DNA of 64,000 nt from JACKBJ01 sp964549495 (GCA_964549495.1 CAZJWJ010000007.1:21668-85667); one strand, 5' to 3'; positions 20,101-29,256 are shown, counted from the stretch's first letter. The notes: generated by a model from the letters alone, not told the origin. Numbers and translations: made by a program.

Positions 20101-23100
20101 ACGTAGTCGCCCGGATCGATGTTGCAGATGACATAGGCGCCCAGCGCGTCGCTGGTGGTCTGCGCCACGAAGGCGTCGCCGGCGCTGAAGACGCCGTTGG
20201 CGTCGCTGTCGGCGTAGAGCTGGATCGTCACGCCGGCGATGCCGGTCTCGCCCGCGATCGGCTCGTAGAGACCGTCGTCGTCCAGGTCGTTCCAGATCGT
20301 GTCGCCCACGCAGAGCGTGTCGCCGGAGAGCGGCGTCGGGGTCATGGTCGGCGATGGGCTGGGTGTGGCCGTGGGCGTCGGGGTGACGGTCGGGGTGGGT
20401 GTCGCGGTCGGCGGCAAGGGCTCGAAGCCGAAGTCGACCGTCGGATTGTGTTCGTTCTCCGGGCCGGCCGGCTCGGTGCCGGCCACCAGCGTGACGGCGC
20501 CGCTGACGACGCTGCCCACGCTCAGGGCATCCGGCGTCACCGGGCCGCCGAAGAGGCCGCCGAGGGAGGCCAGGAAACCGCCCAGCAAGGGGTTGAAGGG
20601 CGCGCCGTTGTCGTCGCCGTCCACGTCGTTGTCCGGGTCCGGCGCGGCGGCGTCGCCGAAGCTGGAGCGCAGGCCGGCCAGCGGGCCGCCCGGCGCGAAG
20701 TTGCTGGCCGGGATGGCCACGATGTAGTCGCCCTCGGCCAAGAGGCCGAAGTGGTAGTTGCCGCTCTCGTCGGTCAGGGTCGAGCGGACCATCACGTCGG
20801 CGTCGGTGCAGATGCCATCGGCGTCGGTGTCCTCGAAGAGCAGCACCTCGACGCCCGGGATGCCCGGTTCGCCAAGCTCCGGCTCGTAGAGGCCGTTTCC
20901 GTTGCCGTCGAACCAGACCGTGTCGCCCAGCGAGACGCTGGCCGAGCCGTCCCAGGGGATGCGGCCGCGGGTGATGTAGATGTCGTTCATCGGCTCTTCG
21001 GGATCGTAGAAGAGCTTGACCCGCACCGGATCGCTGCCCAAGCGGGCATCGTACCAGGGCGCGTAGAAGGGCAGGCCGCCGTCGAGCACCGGCTCGTCCG
21101 GCTGGGGCGGGCTGGGCTCGTTGGGCGCCGGCACGAAGCCGGCCGGCAGGCCCCAGGCCTGGGCCAGCTGGCTCAGGTCGAGCTGGCTTAGGTCCACCTC
21201 GCCCGGCAAGAGCGGCGGGTCCTCGGCCAGGCAGCCGTAGAAGTGCAGGCGGCTGACCGGCGAGGTCCAGTTGGAGGTGTAGAGGTAGATCTGACCGGCC
21301 GAGACCTGGAGGTCCAGGAACTGGTCCGGGATGACCAAGGACTGATCGGTCTGCCAGGTGGCGCCGCCGGTCTGGTCGCCGTCGACCTGGCGGATCTCGT
21401 GCAGCTGGCTGCCGTAGCGCGGCTCGCGGTCCTGGTCGACGATGCGCTCGGAGAGCTGGCCGAAGGGCGCCAGGTCGCCGGTGCAGTCGTCGTAGCGCCG
21501 GGTGTGGCCGAAGTCCTCGACCTCCTGCCGCTCGATGTCGACCGCGATGGTGTGGTCGACGTTGAAGGGCGGCATGACGCTGGCCTCGTCCGGCAGCGGG
21601 CCCTCGAAGTAGCCCTGTAGGCGCAGGGTGTCCTGGGGGTTGAAGAAGTCGCCGATGGGCACCGGCGTGCGGATGGTCAGGAACTTGAAGAGATCCTGGG
21701 TGCCCGTCTCGGTCTCCGGCAGCACCATGGCCGAGACCATGTCGTACTCGTGGCCGTCCACGTAGAAGCGCTTGAGGTACCAGGGGTCGCCCGGCAACAG
21801 GTCGTGGTTGCCGGCCCCGTCGTCGATGGCCGAATGCGAGGCGCCCAGCGCGCGGCCGATGGCCAAGGTCACCTGGTCGCGGTCGACCGCCACGTCCTTG
21901 AGGTAGACGAACCAGGCGCCATCGACGCCCGGGTTCTGCTCGTCGGGGTGGATGATGGTGACGCGGTCCTGGAAGCGGTCCGCGATGGCCGCGTCACCGA
22001 TGTCCAGGCTGCGGATGCCACCCAGGGGCTGCGGACGCGAGCTGACCGCGCCGCCGCCGGTGAACCAGAAGCGCATCTGGGCCCGCTGGCCGCGGGTGAC
22101 GTTCTCGATGGTCACCAGGTGGTCCAGGAACATGGCGGCCTCGGAGGCCGGCGTGTCCGGATCCAGGTCCAGGACCAGGTCCTCGATCACCAAGAGGATC
22201 AGCTCGTCGCCGCTGAGGATGATGTTATCGGCATCCAGCGGGTCGATCAGGCCGTCGCCGTCCAAGTCCAGCACGGGGCCGGAGATCGGCGCGTCAGGGA
22301 TCCCCGGCAGGCGCGGGCGGAAGGACTGCCAGGCCTCTTCGAGGTGCGCCTCGAGCGTCTGCTCGGAGTGGATGGTGACCGCCTCAGGCTCGCCGTCGAA
22401 GTTGGCGTCGAAGGTGGTCAGGCCATAGCCGAAGTCGCCGCCGGCCGGCAGGCCCGTGCCGGCGCGCGGCGCCGGCAGCTCCTCGGCCCGCGTGCCGATG
22501 GGGAAGCCGAAGCTGCTGCGCCCGGCCGGCACCGCCACCGGTTGGTCGGTGGTGTCCAGGAAGAGGTAGGTGAACTCCTGCATCAAGGCATCGAAGCGCA
22601 AATCGCGCGCGCAGTCGCCCGAGAAGCGGATCTTGGAGTAATGCTCCGGCTCGTACCAGGCGCGGTGGTAGACCTTCTCGCGCGCGTTCTGCCCGTTGGC
22701 CGAGAGCTGGCGGTAGAGCGCCGCCAGGTCCTCGCCCGAGTTGCGGAACTCGTCCATGTAGGCCGGGTTGACGTCCAGGATGTCGCCGCGCGGCGCGTGC
22801 GGATGCTGCGGGCTGAAGGGCGCCCAGGGGTCGGTGTAGGGCAGGACCTCCACCGGCCGGCCGTCGTCCAGCCGGTCGACCAGGATGTTGGGGTTGCCGG
22901 CCGAATAGGTCAGGGCCGGCCGGGCCGGATCGCATTCGAACTGCTCCGGTCCGTCGGGCTGGCCGCCGTAGAGCCTGAGGCCGGTCTCGTCCAGCCAGAG
23001 CTTGACCGGCTGCTGGTCGGGCTCGTCCGGATCGAACCAGAAGCTGGCGCGGCGCGGCGCGCCCAGCGGGGACGAGACGTCCGCGGTCAGGTCGGCCGGC

Positions 23101-26100
23101 GCCGGCGGGATCTGACCCGGCAAGGGGCCGCCGGGCATGGTCCAGCGGCGCCAGCGCGCGGTGGGCGCGGTGAAGACGCTGGTCAGCAGGTACCTGTCCG
23201 GATCCCAGCCGGCCTCCGGCGCCGGGTCCTCGGGATCGGGCAGGATGAACTCGGTGTAATGCCGCGGCAGGGTCAGGATCTGCTCGTTGTAGAAGAAGCA
23301 TTCCTGATCGAAGGGCGGCAGCTGCTGGTCCAGGCCGGCCGGCGCGAAGGGCTCGGCGGCCGAGAAGGCCGGCTCGCCAGCGGAGTCGGACTCGCCCTCA
23401 CGCCCGCCCTCGGACGTGACGTCGCCCTGGGACGGGACCTCGCCCTCGGCCTGGATAAGCCCGGGCTCGGAATCGATGCGCTGGCCCGGCTCGAAGGTCT
23501 CGAGAATGCCCGGGTCGCCGATCAGGAAGGGCGCCTGGTTCTGCTGCGGGCTGTCGCAGGGCCGCAGCTGGTCGATGACGAAGTCCTGGGCGCTGGAGGC
23601 CGTGCTCTCCAGCTGGACCGAGAAGAGGTCGCTCAGGTCGACCGACCCGATGTCGACGAAGTCGGCGAAGGGGAAGTCGACGTGGAAGGGCACGCTGCTG
23701 GCCGGCACCAGGCGGGTCAACGAGGCGCTGTTCGTGCCATCGCTGAGCGTCATGCGCAGGGGTGTCTGGATGGCCACGCCGGCATCGTCGAAAATGTAGT
23801 AGATGCGCAGCCGGTCGGAGGCCGAGAAGTCGGCGTCCAGGCCGGCGCCGCCGGCCGAATAGTCCAGCTCCAGGCGCGCTTGGCTGTCCGGGTTGGAGAC
23901 GTATTCCAGCTGCCCTTCGTGGATGCGCAGGGCCACCATGTTCAAGGGCTGGCCCAAGCCGCCGCCCACGTAGGGGCCCAGGGTGACGCGCCGGATCTGG
24001 CCCAGGATGCCGCCGGCCGGCCCCAGATCGTCCAGGACCGTCTTGGGGCCCGGATCGTCGATCTCGACCACCATGAAGCTGCCCAGCTGGGGGTCGTTGG
24101 TGAAGTCGAAGTCGTCTATGGGGTCGGCCGGGCAGCTGGCGGCCAGGACCTCGACCGGGTAGTCCTCCACCTCGCCGTCGGTGGCCATGCCGGTCGGGCC
24201 TAGGCCCGGCTGGCTGCTCAGGCGCAGCCGCAGGTAGGTCGGACCCGGAACGGCATCCTCCGGCGTGTCGAAGAGCAGGGCGTGTGAGACGGGGACGCCG
24301 GCAAAGATCTGCTCGTCGTCGACCACATGCTCGCCCGGATCCGACCAGTCGCCGTCCGCGTTGAAGTCGATCCAGACGTTGGCCAGGCCGCCGGCGGCCG
24401 AGTTGGCGGTGTTCAGGTAGAGGGCGCTGGTGATGCCTTGCTCGAGGGCCGACAGCAGGGCGATGCCGTCGGCGTCGCTGCCGTCGCAGTCGCCGGCCGT
24501 CTCGTCGCCGCTGGCGCCCATGGCCGGCTGGCCGTCCAGCTCGCCGTCGACGCAGCGGCCCAGGACCGGGCCGTTGGGCGTCAGAAGGTGGCGCGGACCA
24601 TTGCTGGCCAGCATGGTGGCGTAGCCCAGGACCTCGGGCGCGTCGCCGAAGTCGCGCTGGGGACCGGGGTCGAAGGCCGAGTCGCCCGGCGGCCGTGCGC
24701 CCAGGCGCTCGCGGATCTGGCCGCTCATGGCCGGGTTGGTGGTCTCGTGCACGTAGGTGAACTGCGAGGCCCGCGGGCTGTCGTAGGCCTCGGCGGTGCC
24801 GCCCTCCAGGCGGCCGGTGTAGGGCAGTTCATCCGGTCCGGTCAGGATCGGTGGCATCGGACCCATCGGCCCGCCCATGTAGCGGACGAGCGGCCGGTCG
24901 ATCTCGCTCAGCGGCGCCGCGTCCAGATCGTCGAAGTCCTCGAGGTTGCGCACGTCCTCCAGCCGCGTGTGCTCGTGGTTGAAGGGCGGCGGCAGGGGCA
25001 GCCAGGGCAGCTGACGCGGGTCCTCCAGCGGGTAGCCCTGCAGGCGCACCGAATGCTGCTCGATGGTCACCGGGACCTTGGGGATGGGCGTGCGCAGGCT
25101 GATCGACTGCAAATCGCCGTTGGGGCAGGTGCCGATGGCCGAGAGGTTGTACTCGTGGCCGTCGACGTAGAAGCGCTTGAGGAACCAGGGTCCGCCCGGC
25201 GAGAGGTTCTGGCTGAGCGGTCCGGATTGCATCGAGGCGCAGGGCGCGCCCAGGGCGCGGCCCAGGATGACGAGGGCGGTGTCGGTGTCCGGGTCGGAGT
25301 CCACCAAGTAGACGAACCAGGCGCCGGGCGGCACGTCGCCGATCAGGCTGCCGCCGGGCGGCAGGGTCAGCAAGGGGCCGGTGTCGCCGGCCAAGAGCGC
25401 GCCGCCGATGCCGACGCTGCGGGCCTGGATGCGGCGCGGGCTGAGCCCGTAGTTGTTCCAGACCTCGATCACCGCGCCGCTGGAGGAGACCGGGCCCAGC
25501 TCGACGAAGTGGTCGAGGAACTGGGCCTTCTGGCCCGCGCCCAAAGCCAGGCTCTCGGTGTGCAGGACCACCAGCTCGTCGCAGGACAGCGGGCTGCCGT
25601 CCTCGTCCAGCGCGTCCAGGTTGCCGTCGCCGTCGAAGTCGATCTGCATGCCGTTCAAGAGCGACGGCAGGCTGGCCTCGTCGGAGACGCGCACCATGTC
25701 CAGCCGGCCGTCGAAGTCCGCGTCCAGGCTGGTCAGGCCGTGACCCACCGGCGGGCTGGCGGGGTCGGTCTGCTCCAGCTCGGTGCCCACCGGGAAGACG
25801 ATGCTGCTGCCGCCGGGCGCGCCGCAGGTCGGCCGTGGCGCCGAGCGGTGCAATTCGTCGGCATCGGGCGCCGCCTGGGGTAGCGGATCGTTCTGGACCA
25901 GCATGTAGCTGAGCTCGACCATGATGGCCGGATACCATTCGTCGGTGGCCGAGGCGGTGGGGTTGACCGGCGCGTCGGGGATGCCGTCGTTGTCGGCATC
26001 CGTCAGCCGGTTGTCGGCGTTCAGGTCGAGGTCCAGGTGGGTGGGCTCGTACCAATGCCGCAGCCAGACCTTCTCGGAGGCGTTGATCGAGGAGGCGCGG

Positions 26101-26579
26101 ATGTTGGCCCCGCGGCTGACCTCGTCGATGCCGGTCAGGCCGGGCCACTGGTCGCGCAGGCGCGGATCGCTCAGGCGCTCGGAGATCCAGGCCGGGTTCC
26201 AGGTGACCATGTCCATCTCGGGCGCTTGATCGCTGTAGGGATCGTAGGGCCCGTCGGGGTCGGTGTAGGGTGGGTCCTCCGGCAAGAGGCCGGTGTTGGG
26301 GTCGACCAGCGCGTTGTCGCCGGCGGTGGCCGGCCGGTTGGCGTGCGCCGGGTGGTTGGGGTTGCTGACCACCGGGTAGCCGTGCACCTTCAGGGCGCTG
26401 TACGCGCCGCCGTCGTCGGCCTGGTCCAGCGGGGCCGCGGTGGTCGGGCGCGAGGCGGCGCCGGCCATCAGGCCCAGCAGGAGCGCGCCAGCCAGGAGCA
26501 GGATCGCCGCCGCGATGGAGCGGGGAGGGAAGGGGAGCGGTGAGGCAGATCCCTGCCGCCGCTTGGGTGACATCGACAT
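17121..26579 (-). CDS. Giant secreted modular protein with SdrD-B-like repeats, dockerin and cohesin-like domains
   Basis: About 3152 residues from ATG 26579, which has GGAG seven bases upstream; an in-frame start at 26669 lacks one. Order: secretion helix (SIAAAILLLAGALLLGLMAG); module A copy (about 119-600, WYEPTHL); GEVED-type domain (640-817); beta-rich domain; second module A copy (1264-1700, WYEPEHY); four SdrD-B-like domains near 1882-2056, 2091-2239, 2282-2435 and 2461-2612, each with PDPDNDVDGDDNGAP-type calcium loops, separated by Thr/Pro linkers; a PGTPVT array; Fn3-like and carboxypeptidase-regulatory-like domains; a dockerin (2872-2927, FDLVRVGRDFN and FDLVLVGRNYG); a cohesin-like domain (2987-3142); tail KVYLPMLQHG. 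The N- and C-terminal thirds match the neighbouring giant, so the two are tandem paralogues. SdrD-B domains form rigid stalks in other surface proteins. Partner and ligand are unknown. Confidence 0.85.
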   Translation of the reverse strand: MSMSPKRRQGSASPLPFPPRSIAAAILLLAGALLLGLMAGAASRPTTAAPLDQADDGGAYSALKVHGYPVVSNPNHPAHANRPATAGDNALVDPNTGLLPEDPPYTDPDGPYDPYSDQAPEMDMVTWNPAWISERLSDPRLRDQWPGLTGIDEVSRGANIRASSINASEKVWLRHWYEPTHLDLDLNADNRLTDADNDGIPDAPVNPTASATDEWYPAIMVELSYMLVQNDPLPQAAPDADELHRSAPRPTCGAPGGSSIVFPVGTELEQTDPASPPVGHGLTSLDADFDGRLDMVRVSDEASLPSLLNGMQIDFDGDGNLDALDEDGSPLSCDELVVLHTESLALGAGQKAQFLDHFVELGPVSSSGAVIEVWNNYGLSPRRIQARSVGIGGALLAGDTGPLLTLPPGGSLIGDVPPGAWFVYLVDSDPDTDTALVILGRALGAPCASMQSGPLSQNLSPGGPWFLKRFYVDGHEYNLSAIGTCPNGDLQSISLRTPIPKVPVTIEQHSVRLQGYPLEDPRQLPWLPLPPPFNHEHTRLEDVRNLEDFDDLDAAPLSEIDRPLVRYMGGPMGPMPPILTGPDELPYTGRLEGGTAEAYDSPRASQFTYVHETTNPAMSGQIRERLGARPPGDSAFDPGPQRDFGDAPEVLGYATMLASNGPRHLLTPNGPVLGRCVDGELDGQPAMGASGDETAGDCDGSDADGIALLSALEQGITSALYLNTANSAAGGLANVWIDFNADGDWSDPGEHVVDDEQIFAGVPVSHALLFDTPEDAVPGPTYLRLRLSSQPGLGPTGMATDGEVEDYPVEVLAASCPADPIDDFDFTNDPQLGSFMVVEIDDPGPKTVLDDLGPAGGILGQIRRVTLGPYVGGGLGQPLNMVALRIHEGQLEYVSNPDSQARLELDYSAGGAGLDADFSASDRLRIYYIFDDAGVAIQTPLRMTLSDGTNSASLTRLVPASSVPFHVDFPFADFVDIGSVDLSDLFSVQLESTASSAQDFVIDQLRPCDSPQQNQAPFLIGDPGILETFEPGQRIDSEPGLIQAEGEVPSQGDVTSEGGREGESDSAGEPAFSAAEPFAPAGLDQQLPPFDQECFFYNEQILTLPRHYTEFILPDPEDPAPEAGWDPDRYLLTSVFTAPTARWRRWTMPGGPLPGQIPPAPADLTADVSSPLGAPRRASFWFDPDEPDQQPVKLWLDETGLRLYGGQPDGPEQFECDPARPALTYSAGNPNILVDRLDDGRPVEVLPYTDPWAPFSPQHPHAPRGDILDVNPAYMDEFRNSGEDLAALYRQLSANGQNAREKVYHRAWYEPEHYSKIRFSGDCARDLRFDALMQEFTYLFLDTTDQPVAVPAGRSSFGFPIGTRAEELPAPRAGTGLPAGGDFGYGLTTFDANFDGEPEAVTIHSEQTLEAHLEEAWQSFRPRLPGIPDAPISGPVLDLDGDGLIDPLDADNIILSGDELILLVIEDLVLDLDPDTPASEAAMFLDHLVTIENVTRGQRAQMRFWFTGGGAVSSRPQPLGGIRSLDIGDAAIADRFQDRVTIIHPDEQNPGVDGAWFVYLKDVAVDRDQVTLAIGRALGASHSAIDDGAGNHDLLPGDPWYLKRFYVDGHEYDMVSAMVLPETETGTQDLFKFLTIRTPVPIGDFFNPQDTLRLQGYFEGPLPDEASVMPPFNVDHTIAVDIERQEVEDFGHTRRYDDCTGDLAPFGQLSERIVDQDREPRYGSQLHEIRQVDGDQTGGATWQTDQSLVIPDQFLDLQVSAGQIYLYTSNWTSPVSRLHFYGCLAEDPPLLPGEVDLSQLDLSQLAQAWGLPAGFVPAPNEPSPPQPDEPVLDGGLPFYAPWYDARLGSDPVRVKLFYDPEEPMNDIYITRGRIPWDGSASVSLGDTVWFDGNGNGLYEPELGEPGIPGVEVLLFEDTDADGICTDADVMVRSTLTDESGNYHFGLLAEGDYIVAIPASNFAPGGPLAGLRSSFGDAAAPDPDNDVDGDDNGAPFNPLLGGFLASLGGLFGGPVTPDALSVGSVVSGAVTLVAGTEPAGPENEHNPTVDFGFEPLPPTATPTPTVTPTPTATPSPSPTMTPTPLSGDTLCVGDTIWNDLDDDGLYEPIAGETGIAGVTIQLYADSDANGVFSAGDAFVAQTTSDALGAYVICNIDPGDYVLVIPAGNFASGGPLNGLTSSLGGAPAPDPDNDVDGDDNGAPGMAGSVASGAFTLSLGGEPVGDGDGDPNTNKTFDFGFHAEGGNGGTPTATGGTPSDGTPTATGGTPVITPTATRLPTTTGTLCLGDLIFQDQDDDGLYEPAGGDTGIAGVTVQLYSDDDANGVLSPGDTLITQTVSSSGGGYIFCSLSPGDYIVVIPSANFGPGGPLENMPSSMGVLAAPDPDDDMDDDDNGAPIEGGGVAASAVTLALGTEPTDDGDDDPNTNRTVDFGFHPTGGNGGTPTATSSATVTPTRLPTDTTMLCLGDLVFQDLDNDGLHEKPMGETGIPDVSLQLYRDDDANGQISAGDTLLGQSSTDILGVYLFCNLDPGDYMILIPASNFSAGGPLAGASSSLGDAPAPDPDNDVNGDDNGAPAAGGTVASLAVTLALNTEPTDDGDSDPNTNRTVDFGFFMPEVTPGTPVTPGTPVTPGTPVTPGTPVTPGTPVTPGTPSTPDTPTDTPTHTLTPSITPTPSNTPTPTLTPTPPPFSVICQPLPDNPLRMRVSWTDVTSFETEFVLAVSVNGSPLVEIDQIVPSSSMQQTGQGYSYITPVLPANLDLRFAVRSRNSLTGQSSSFSLAGGSCRTLQPPNKGAGCYKGQVEMQGRGEHAGVWVYIDGFPVTRTDAKGKFQICGVKYGNHRLEAGAACYLRARSQPYYLATGRTVQLPPTELYGGDVSGNQQIDIFDLVRVGRDFNVNPPRDRQADCNADGRVDIFDLVLVGRNYGMSGPVDWNHARVVANGEPGEVTEAETTEQAEPYLPRIDSWAAEQPFGSLPSGAQGDESGLPLTMESRTLSTGQIEVDIVIDGAQNLYGADLSLVFDPLRLAVIDAQPATPGIQVEPGPVWEQGRSFVAANAVAPSPRPDGQHQLRFAASRMQPAPAIWGRAILARVRFQPVEGYDGSGAAHALAGVMLSDPLGQPLASRWDGVDIRALGKVYLPMLQHGLLETPTGD
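18631..18738 (-). repeat. 18-bp tandem array encoding (PGTPVT)n
   Basis: Six consecutive 18-bp units inside the second giant gene, the last one diverged at its end. Units 3 and 5 (18667-18684, 18703-18720) are identical and alternate with variants at 18649, 18685 and 18721, so a 36-bp higher-order duplication is visible. The array stays in frame and encodes a flexible Thr/Pro/Gly stalk. Copy number is likely to vary between strains. Confidence 0.8.
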
Positions 26580-26902
26580 GTCGCAGCTCCTGAATGGTCC
26601 GGTTCGTGCTCGGTCGAAGCATCGAATCGCGGGCGTTTGCGACTGGGCCCGTGGCATAGGCCCGCTCACCCGCGGAGCACGAGAAGCGGTGACGGCAGCG
26701 CCAGTGTCGGCGAGCCGAACGCGTCAGCGGGAGTTAGTATAACATTAGGCCAGGCGTTTGGCTAGTCTCGAGCCGCGAGCGGTTCCGTGCGATGACCGCC
26801 GCATTCCATGGGAACGACGAGCGGGCACGCGGCGTTTCGGTGGGTGCGGCTTGAAGCATCCTTTACGCGGGACGACTTCCGGCCGGCGCTATACTAGCCG
26901 GC
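26580..26902. other. Divergent intergenic region
   Basis: These 323 bases separate the second giant gene (minus) from a glycosyltransferase gene (plus). An AT-rich island at 26733-26748 contains TATACT on the minus strand (26741-26736), a possible -10 for the giant gene, but no good -35 was found. GGAACC on the minus strand (26786-26781) is followed 15 bases later by CTAGCC, a near match to the sigma-factor motif at 56597 but shifted by one base. No open frame with coding character was seen. Confidence 0.5.
26890..26895 (+). promoter_or_regulatory. Possible leaderless promoter (-10 box)
   Basis: TATACT ends seven bases before the ATG at 26903, and no Shine-Dalgarno sequence precedes that ATG. 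This is the arrangement of leaderless genes, in which transcription starts at or next to the first codon. No convincing -35 was found. Confidence 0.4.
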
Positions 26903-28207
26903 ATGAGCACCGACATCCCCGACGCCTCCCCGCGCGCCAGATCCGTCCTGCGCGGCCTGGCCGTGGTCGTCCTCAACCACAACGGCCGGCAGCATCTGGA
27001 GCCCTGTATCCAGGCCTTGCTGGACTGCCTGGGCCTGGCCGGCCCCGAGCAGCTGGTGGTGGTCGACAACGCATCGCGGGACGACTCGGTCGAATGGCTG
27101 TCGCGGGCGCATCCGCGGGTGCGGCGCATCGTCTTCGGCAGCAACCTGGGCTTCGCGGAGGGTTACAACCGGGCCGCGCGCCGCTTGGACGACGAGTGGT
27201 TGCTGCTGCTCAACAACGACACGCGCGTGGAGGCCGGTGCGCTGCTGACCTTGGCCGAGGCGGCGGCCGAAGGCTGGGATTGCCTCGGCGCGCGCCTGCT
27301 CAGCTGGGATGGCAGCCGCTTGGACTTCGACGGCGGGGCGGCCTCCTTCAGCGGCCACGGGCACGCGCTGGGCTTCGGCGAGCCAGCGGTCGGGGTCGAG
27401 GACGGGGCCGGCGACGCCGGAGCCCGCTCGACCTTCTTCGCCAGCGGCGCCGCGATGCTCCTGCGCCGCCGGCGCTTCCTGGAGCTGGGCGGCTTCGCCG
27501 GCGACTTCTTCGCCTACTACGAAGACGTGGATCTGGGCTGGCGCATGCAGCTGGCCGGCCTGTCGGTGGGCCTGGTGCCCGCGGCGCGGTTCCACCACCG
27601 GCACCACGGCAGCCGGCGCTCGCTGCCCGGCGGCGAGGCGGCGCGGCTCTACGAACGCAACGCCCTGGCGGTGGTGGCCCGCAACTACGATGCCGAGAAC
27701 CTGCGGCGGGTGCTGCCGGCGGCGCTGGCCCTGGCCGCCTGCCGCGCCGCCGACTGTGACGCGCACGAGGCGGCGCGCCTGGTGGCCGCGGCCGATCCGG
27801 TGGCCGATGCCGGCCGCGGCGGCCTGCCCCTGCCGCGCCCGGACTGGCCGGGATGGGCGCCCTTGGATCGCCTGGGCCTGGATTTCTCCGCCCTGGCCCG
27901 GTCGCGCGCCGAGGTGCAGGCCCTGCGCCGCTTGCCCGACCGCCAGGTGCTGCCGCGGCTGCTGCGACCCTACGCGCCGGTGCCCGACTCGGCCGCCGCG
28001 CGGGCGGCCCTGCATGCGGCGGTGGAGCATTTCGGGCTCGAGGAGATCTTCGGCCCCATGCCGGGCGACGTGGTGCCGCGTCGGGGGCTGCGCGAGATGG
28101 CCCGTCTGGGCCGCCGCGCGGCCTCGGCCCTGCGGCGTGGCGGCGCCGACTGGCTGCTCGAGGAAACGCGGCGCTACCTGGATTGGCGCCGGGCCAGCCG
28201 CGGTTGA
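26903..28207 (+). CDS. Family 2 glycosyltransferase
   Basis: 434 residues. The GT-A core is clear: VVVLNHNGRQHLEPCI at the start, the nucleotide-binding strand LVVVDNASRDDSVEWL, FGSNLGFAEGYNRAAR, and the metal-binding LLLLNNDTRVE. Downstream YYEDVDLGWRMQLAG matches the ED-acceptor region of rhamnosyl-type transferases. The C-terminal 150 residues are helical and carry no known motif. It probably adds sugars to a surface polysaccharide or glycan from a nucleotide sugar on the cytoplasmic face. A second family-2 enzyme follows 8 bases later, so they form one operon. Donor and acceptor are unknown. Confidence 0.88.
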   Translation: MSTDIPDASPRARSVLRGLAVVVLNHNGRQHLEPCIQALLDCLGLAGPEQLVVVDNASRDDSVEWLSRAHPRVRRIVFGSNLGFAEGYNRAARRLDDEWLLLLNNDTRVEAGALLTLAEAAAEGWDCLGARLLSWDGSRLDFDGGAASFSGHGHALGFGEPAVGVEDGAGDAGARSTFFASGAAMLLRRRRFLELGGFAGDFFAYYEDVDLGWRMQLAGLSVGLVPAARFHHRHHGSRRSLPGGEAARLYERNALAVVARNYDAENLRRVLPAALALAACRAADCDAHEAARLVAAADPVADAGRGGLPLPRPDWPGWAPLDRLGLDFSALARSRAEVQALRRLPDRQVLPRLLRPYAPVPDSAAARAALHAAVEHFGLEEIFGPMPGDVVPRRGLREMARLGRRAASALRRGGADWLLEETRRYLDWRRASRG

Positions 28208-28215
28208 GCTCGACC

Positions 28216-29256
28216 ATGCAGCCCGAGATCGACCTGATCATCGTCAGCTGGAATGGGCGCGAGCATCTGGCGCGTTGCCTGCCGGCCCTGCGCGAGCAGC
28301 GGTTGGCCCCGACGCGGATCCTGGTGGCCGACAACGGTTCGGAGGATGGCAGTCAAGCCTGGCTGCGCGAGCACTGGCCGGAGGTCGATCTCTTGGACCT
28401 GGGCCGGAACCTGGGCTTCGCCGAGGCCAACAACCGGGCCATCCGCGCTTCGAGCGCGCCTTGGGTGGCCCTGCTCAACAACGACACGCGGCCCGAGCCG
28501 GCTTGGCTCGAAGCCTTGTGGGAGGCAGCCCGCGACCGACCCCGTCTGGGCAGCGTGGCCAGCTGCATGCTCTTCTGGGACGAGCCGGATCGCATCCAGT
28601 CGGCTGGCATCGCCCTGGACGCCACCGGCATCGCTTGGGACCGGCTGGGCGGCGCGCCGGCCGGCGAGGGCGAGCGCGAGGCGGCGGTCTTCGGGGCATC
28701 GGCCGGCGCCGCGCTCTACCGCCGCGCGGCCCTCGAGGACGTGGCCGAGCCCGACGCGCGAGGCCGGCCGGCGGTCTTCGACCCGGACTTCTTCATGTAC
28801 CTGGAGGACGTCGACCTGGCCTGGCGACTGCGCCTGCGCGGCTGGGAGGCGGCCTACGCGCCGGCGGCCCGCGTGCTGCACCAGGGCAGCGCCTCCAGCG
28901 GCGAGGGATCGCCCTTCAAGAACCGTCTCTTGGCGCGCAACAAGGTCTGGACCCTGATCAAGGACTATCCGACGCTGCCCCTCCTGGCGCGACTGCCCCT
29001 GGTGCTGGCCTACGACCTGGGCAGCGCGCCCTACCGGCTGCTCCTGCAGGGCCAGAGCTCGGCCCTGCTCGGGCGGCTGGACGCCCTGGCCGGCCTGCGC
29101 GCGGCCCTGCGCAAGCGCCGGCGCATCCAGGCCCGCCGGCGGGCCGGCTGGCCCGTGATCCGCGCCGCCATGGCGCCCGTCGAGCCGCCTTGGGCCATTC
29201 CGGGCCGCTACCGGCATCTGACGCCGCGCCGGCAGACGCCGGAGCGCACGCCCTGA
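28216..29256 (+). CDS. Family 2 glycosyltransferase
   Basis: 346 residues from ATG 28216, right after the first glycosyltransferase. Core motifs: IDLIIVSWNGREHLARC, ILVADNGSEDGSQAWL, LGRNLGFAEANNRAI, ALLNNDTRPEPAW and YLEDVDLAWRLRLRGWE, followed by the conserved H of VLHQGSAS. This is the WbbL/rhamnosyltransferase-like branch. After the catalytic domain a hydrophobic or amphipathic region (LPLLARLPLVLAYDLG) suggests membrane association. The frame could open far upstream (27853), but that overlaps the first gene and lacks family similarity. The two enzymes probably act consecutively on one glycan. The stop overlaps the apparent start of the next gene. Confidence 0.87.
   Translation: MQPEIDLIIVSWNGREHLARCLPALREQRLAPTRILVADNGSEDGSQAWLREHWPEVDLLDLGRNLGFAEANNRAIRASSAPWVALLNNDTRPEPAWLEALWEAARDRPRLGSVASCMLFWDEPDRIQSAGIALDATGIAWDRLGGAPAGEGEREAAVFGASAGAALYRRAALEDVAEPDARGRPAVFDPDFFMYLEDVDLAWRLRLRGWEAAYAPAARVLHQGSASSGEGSPFKNRLLARNKVWTLIKDYPTLPLLARLPLVLAYDLGSAPYRLLLQGQSSALLGRLDALAGLRAALRKRRRIQARRRAGWPVIRAAMAPVEPPWAIPGRYRHLTPRRQTPERTP

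Noticed and set aside
16842..21191. 1449-codon plus-strand open frame over the second giant gene
   Set aside because: Composition is Val/Gly/Arg-rich shadow coding with no recognisable fold; the real gene is on the minus strand.
26760..26786. Sigma-type motif upstream of the second giant gene (minus strand)
   Set aside because: GGAACC is present but the second block is CTAGCC one base out of register, so it does not match the two good sites.
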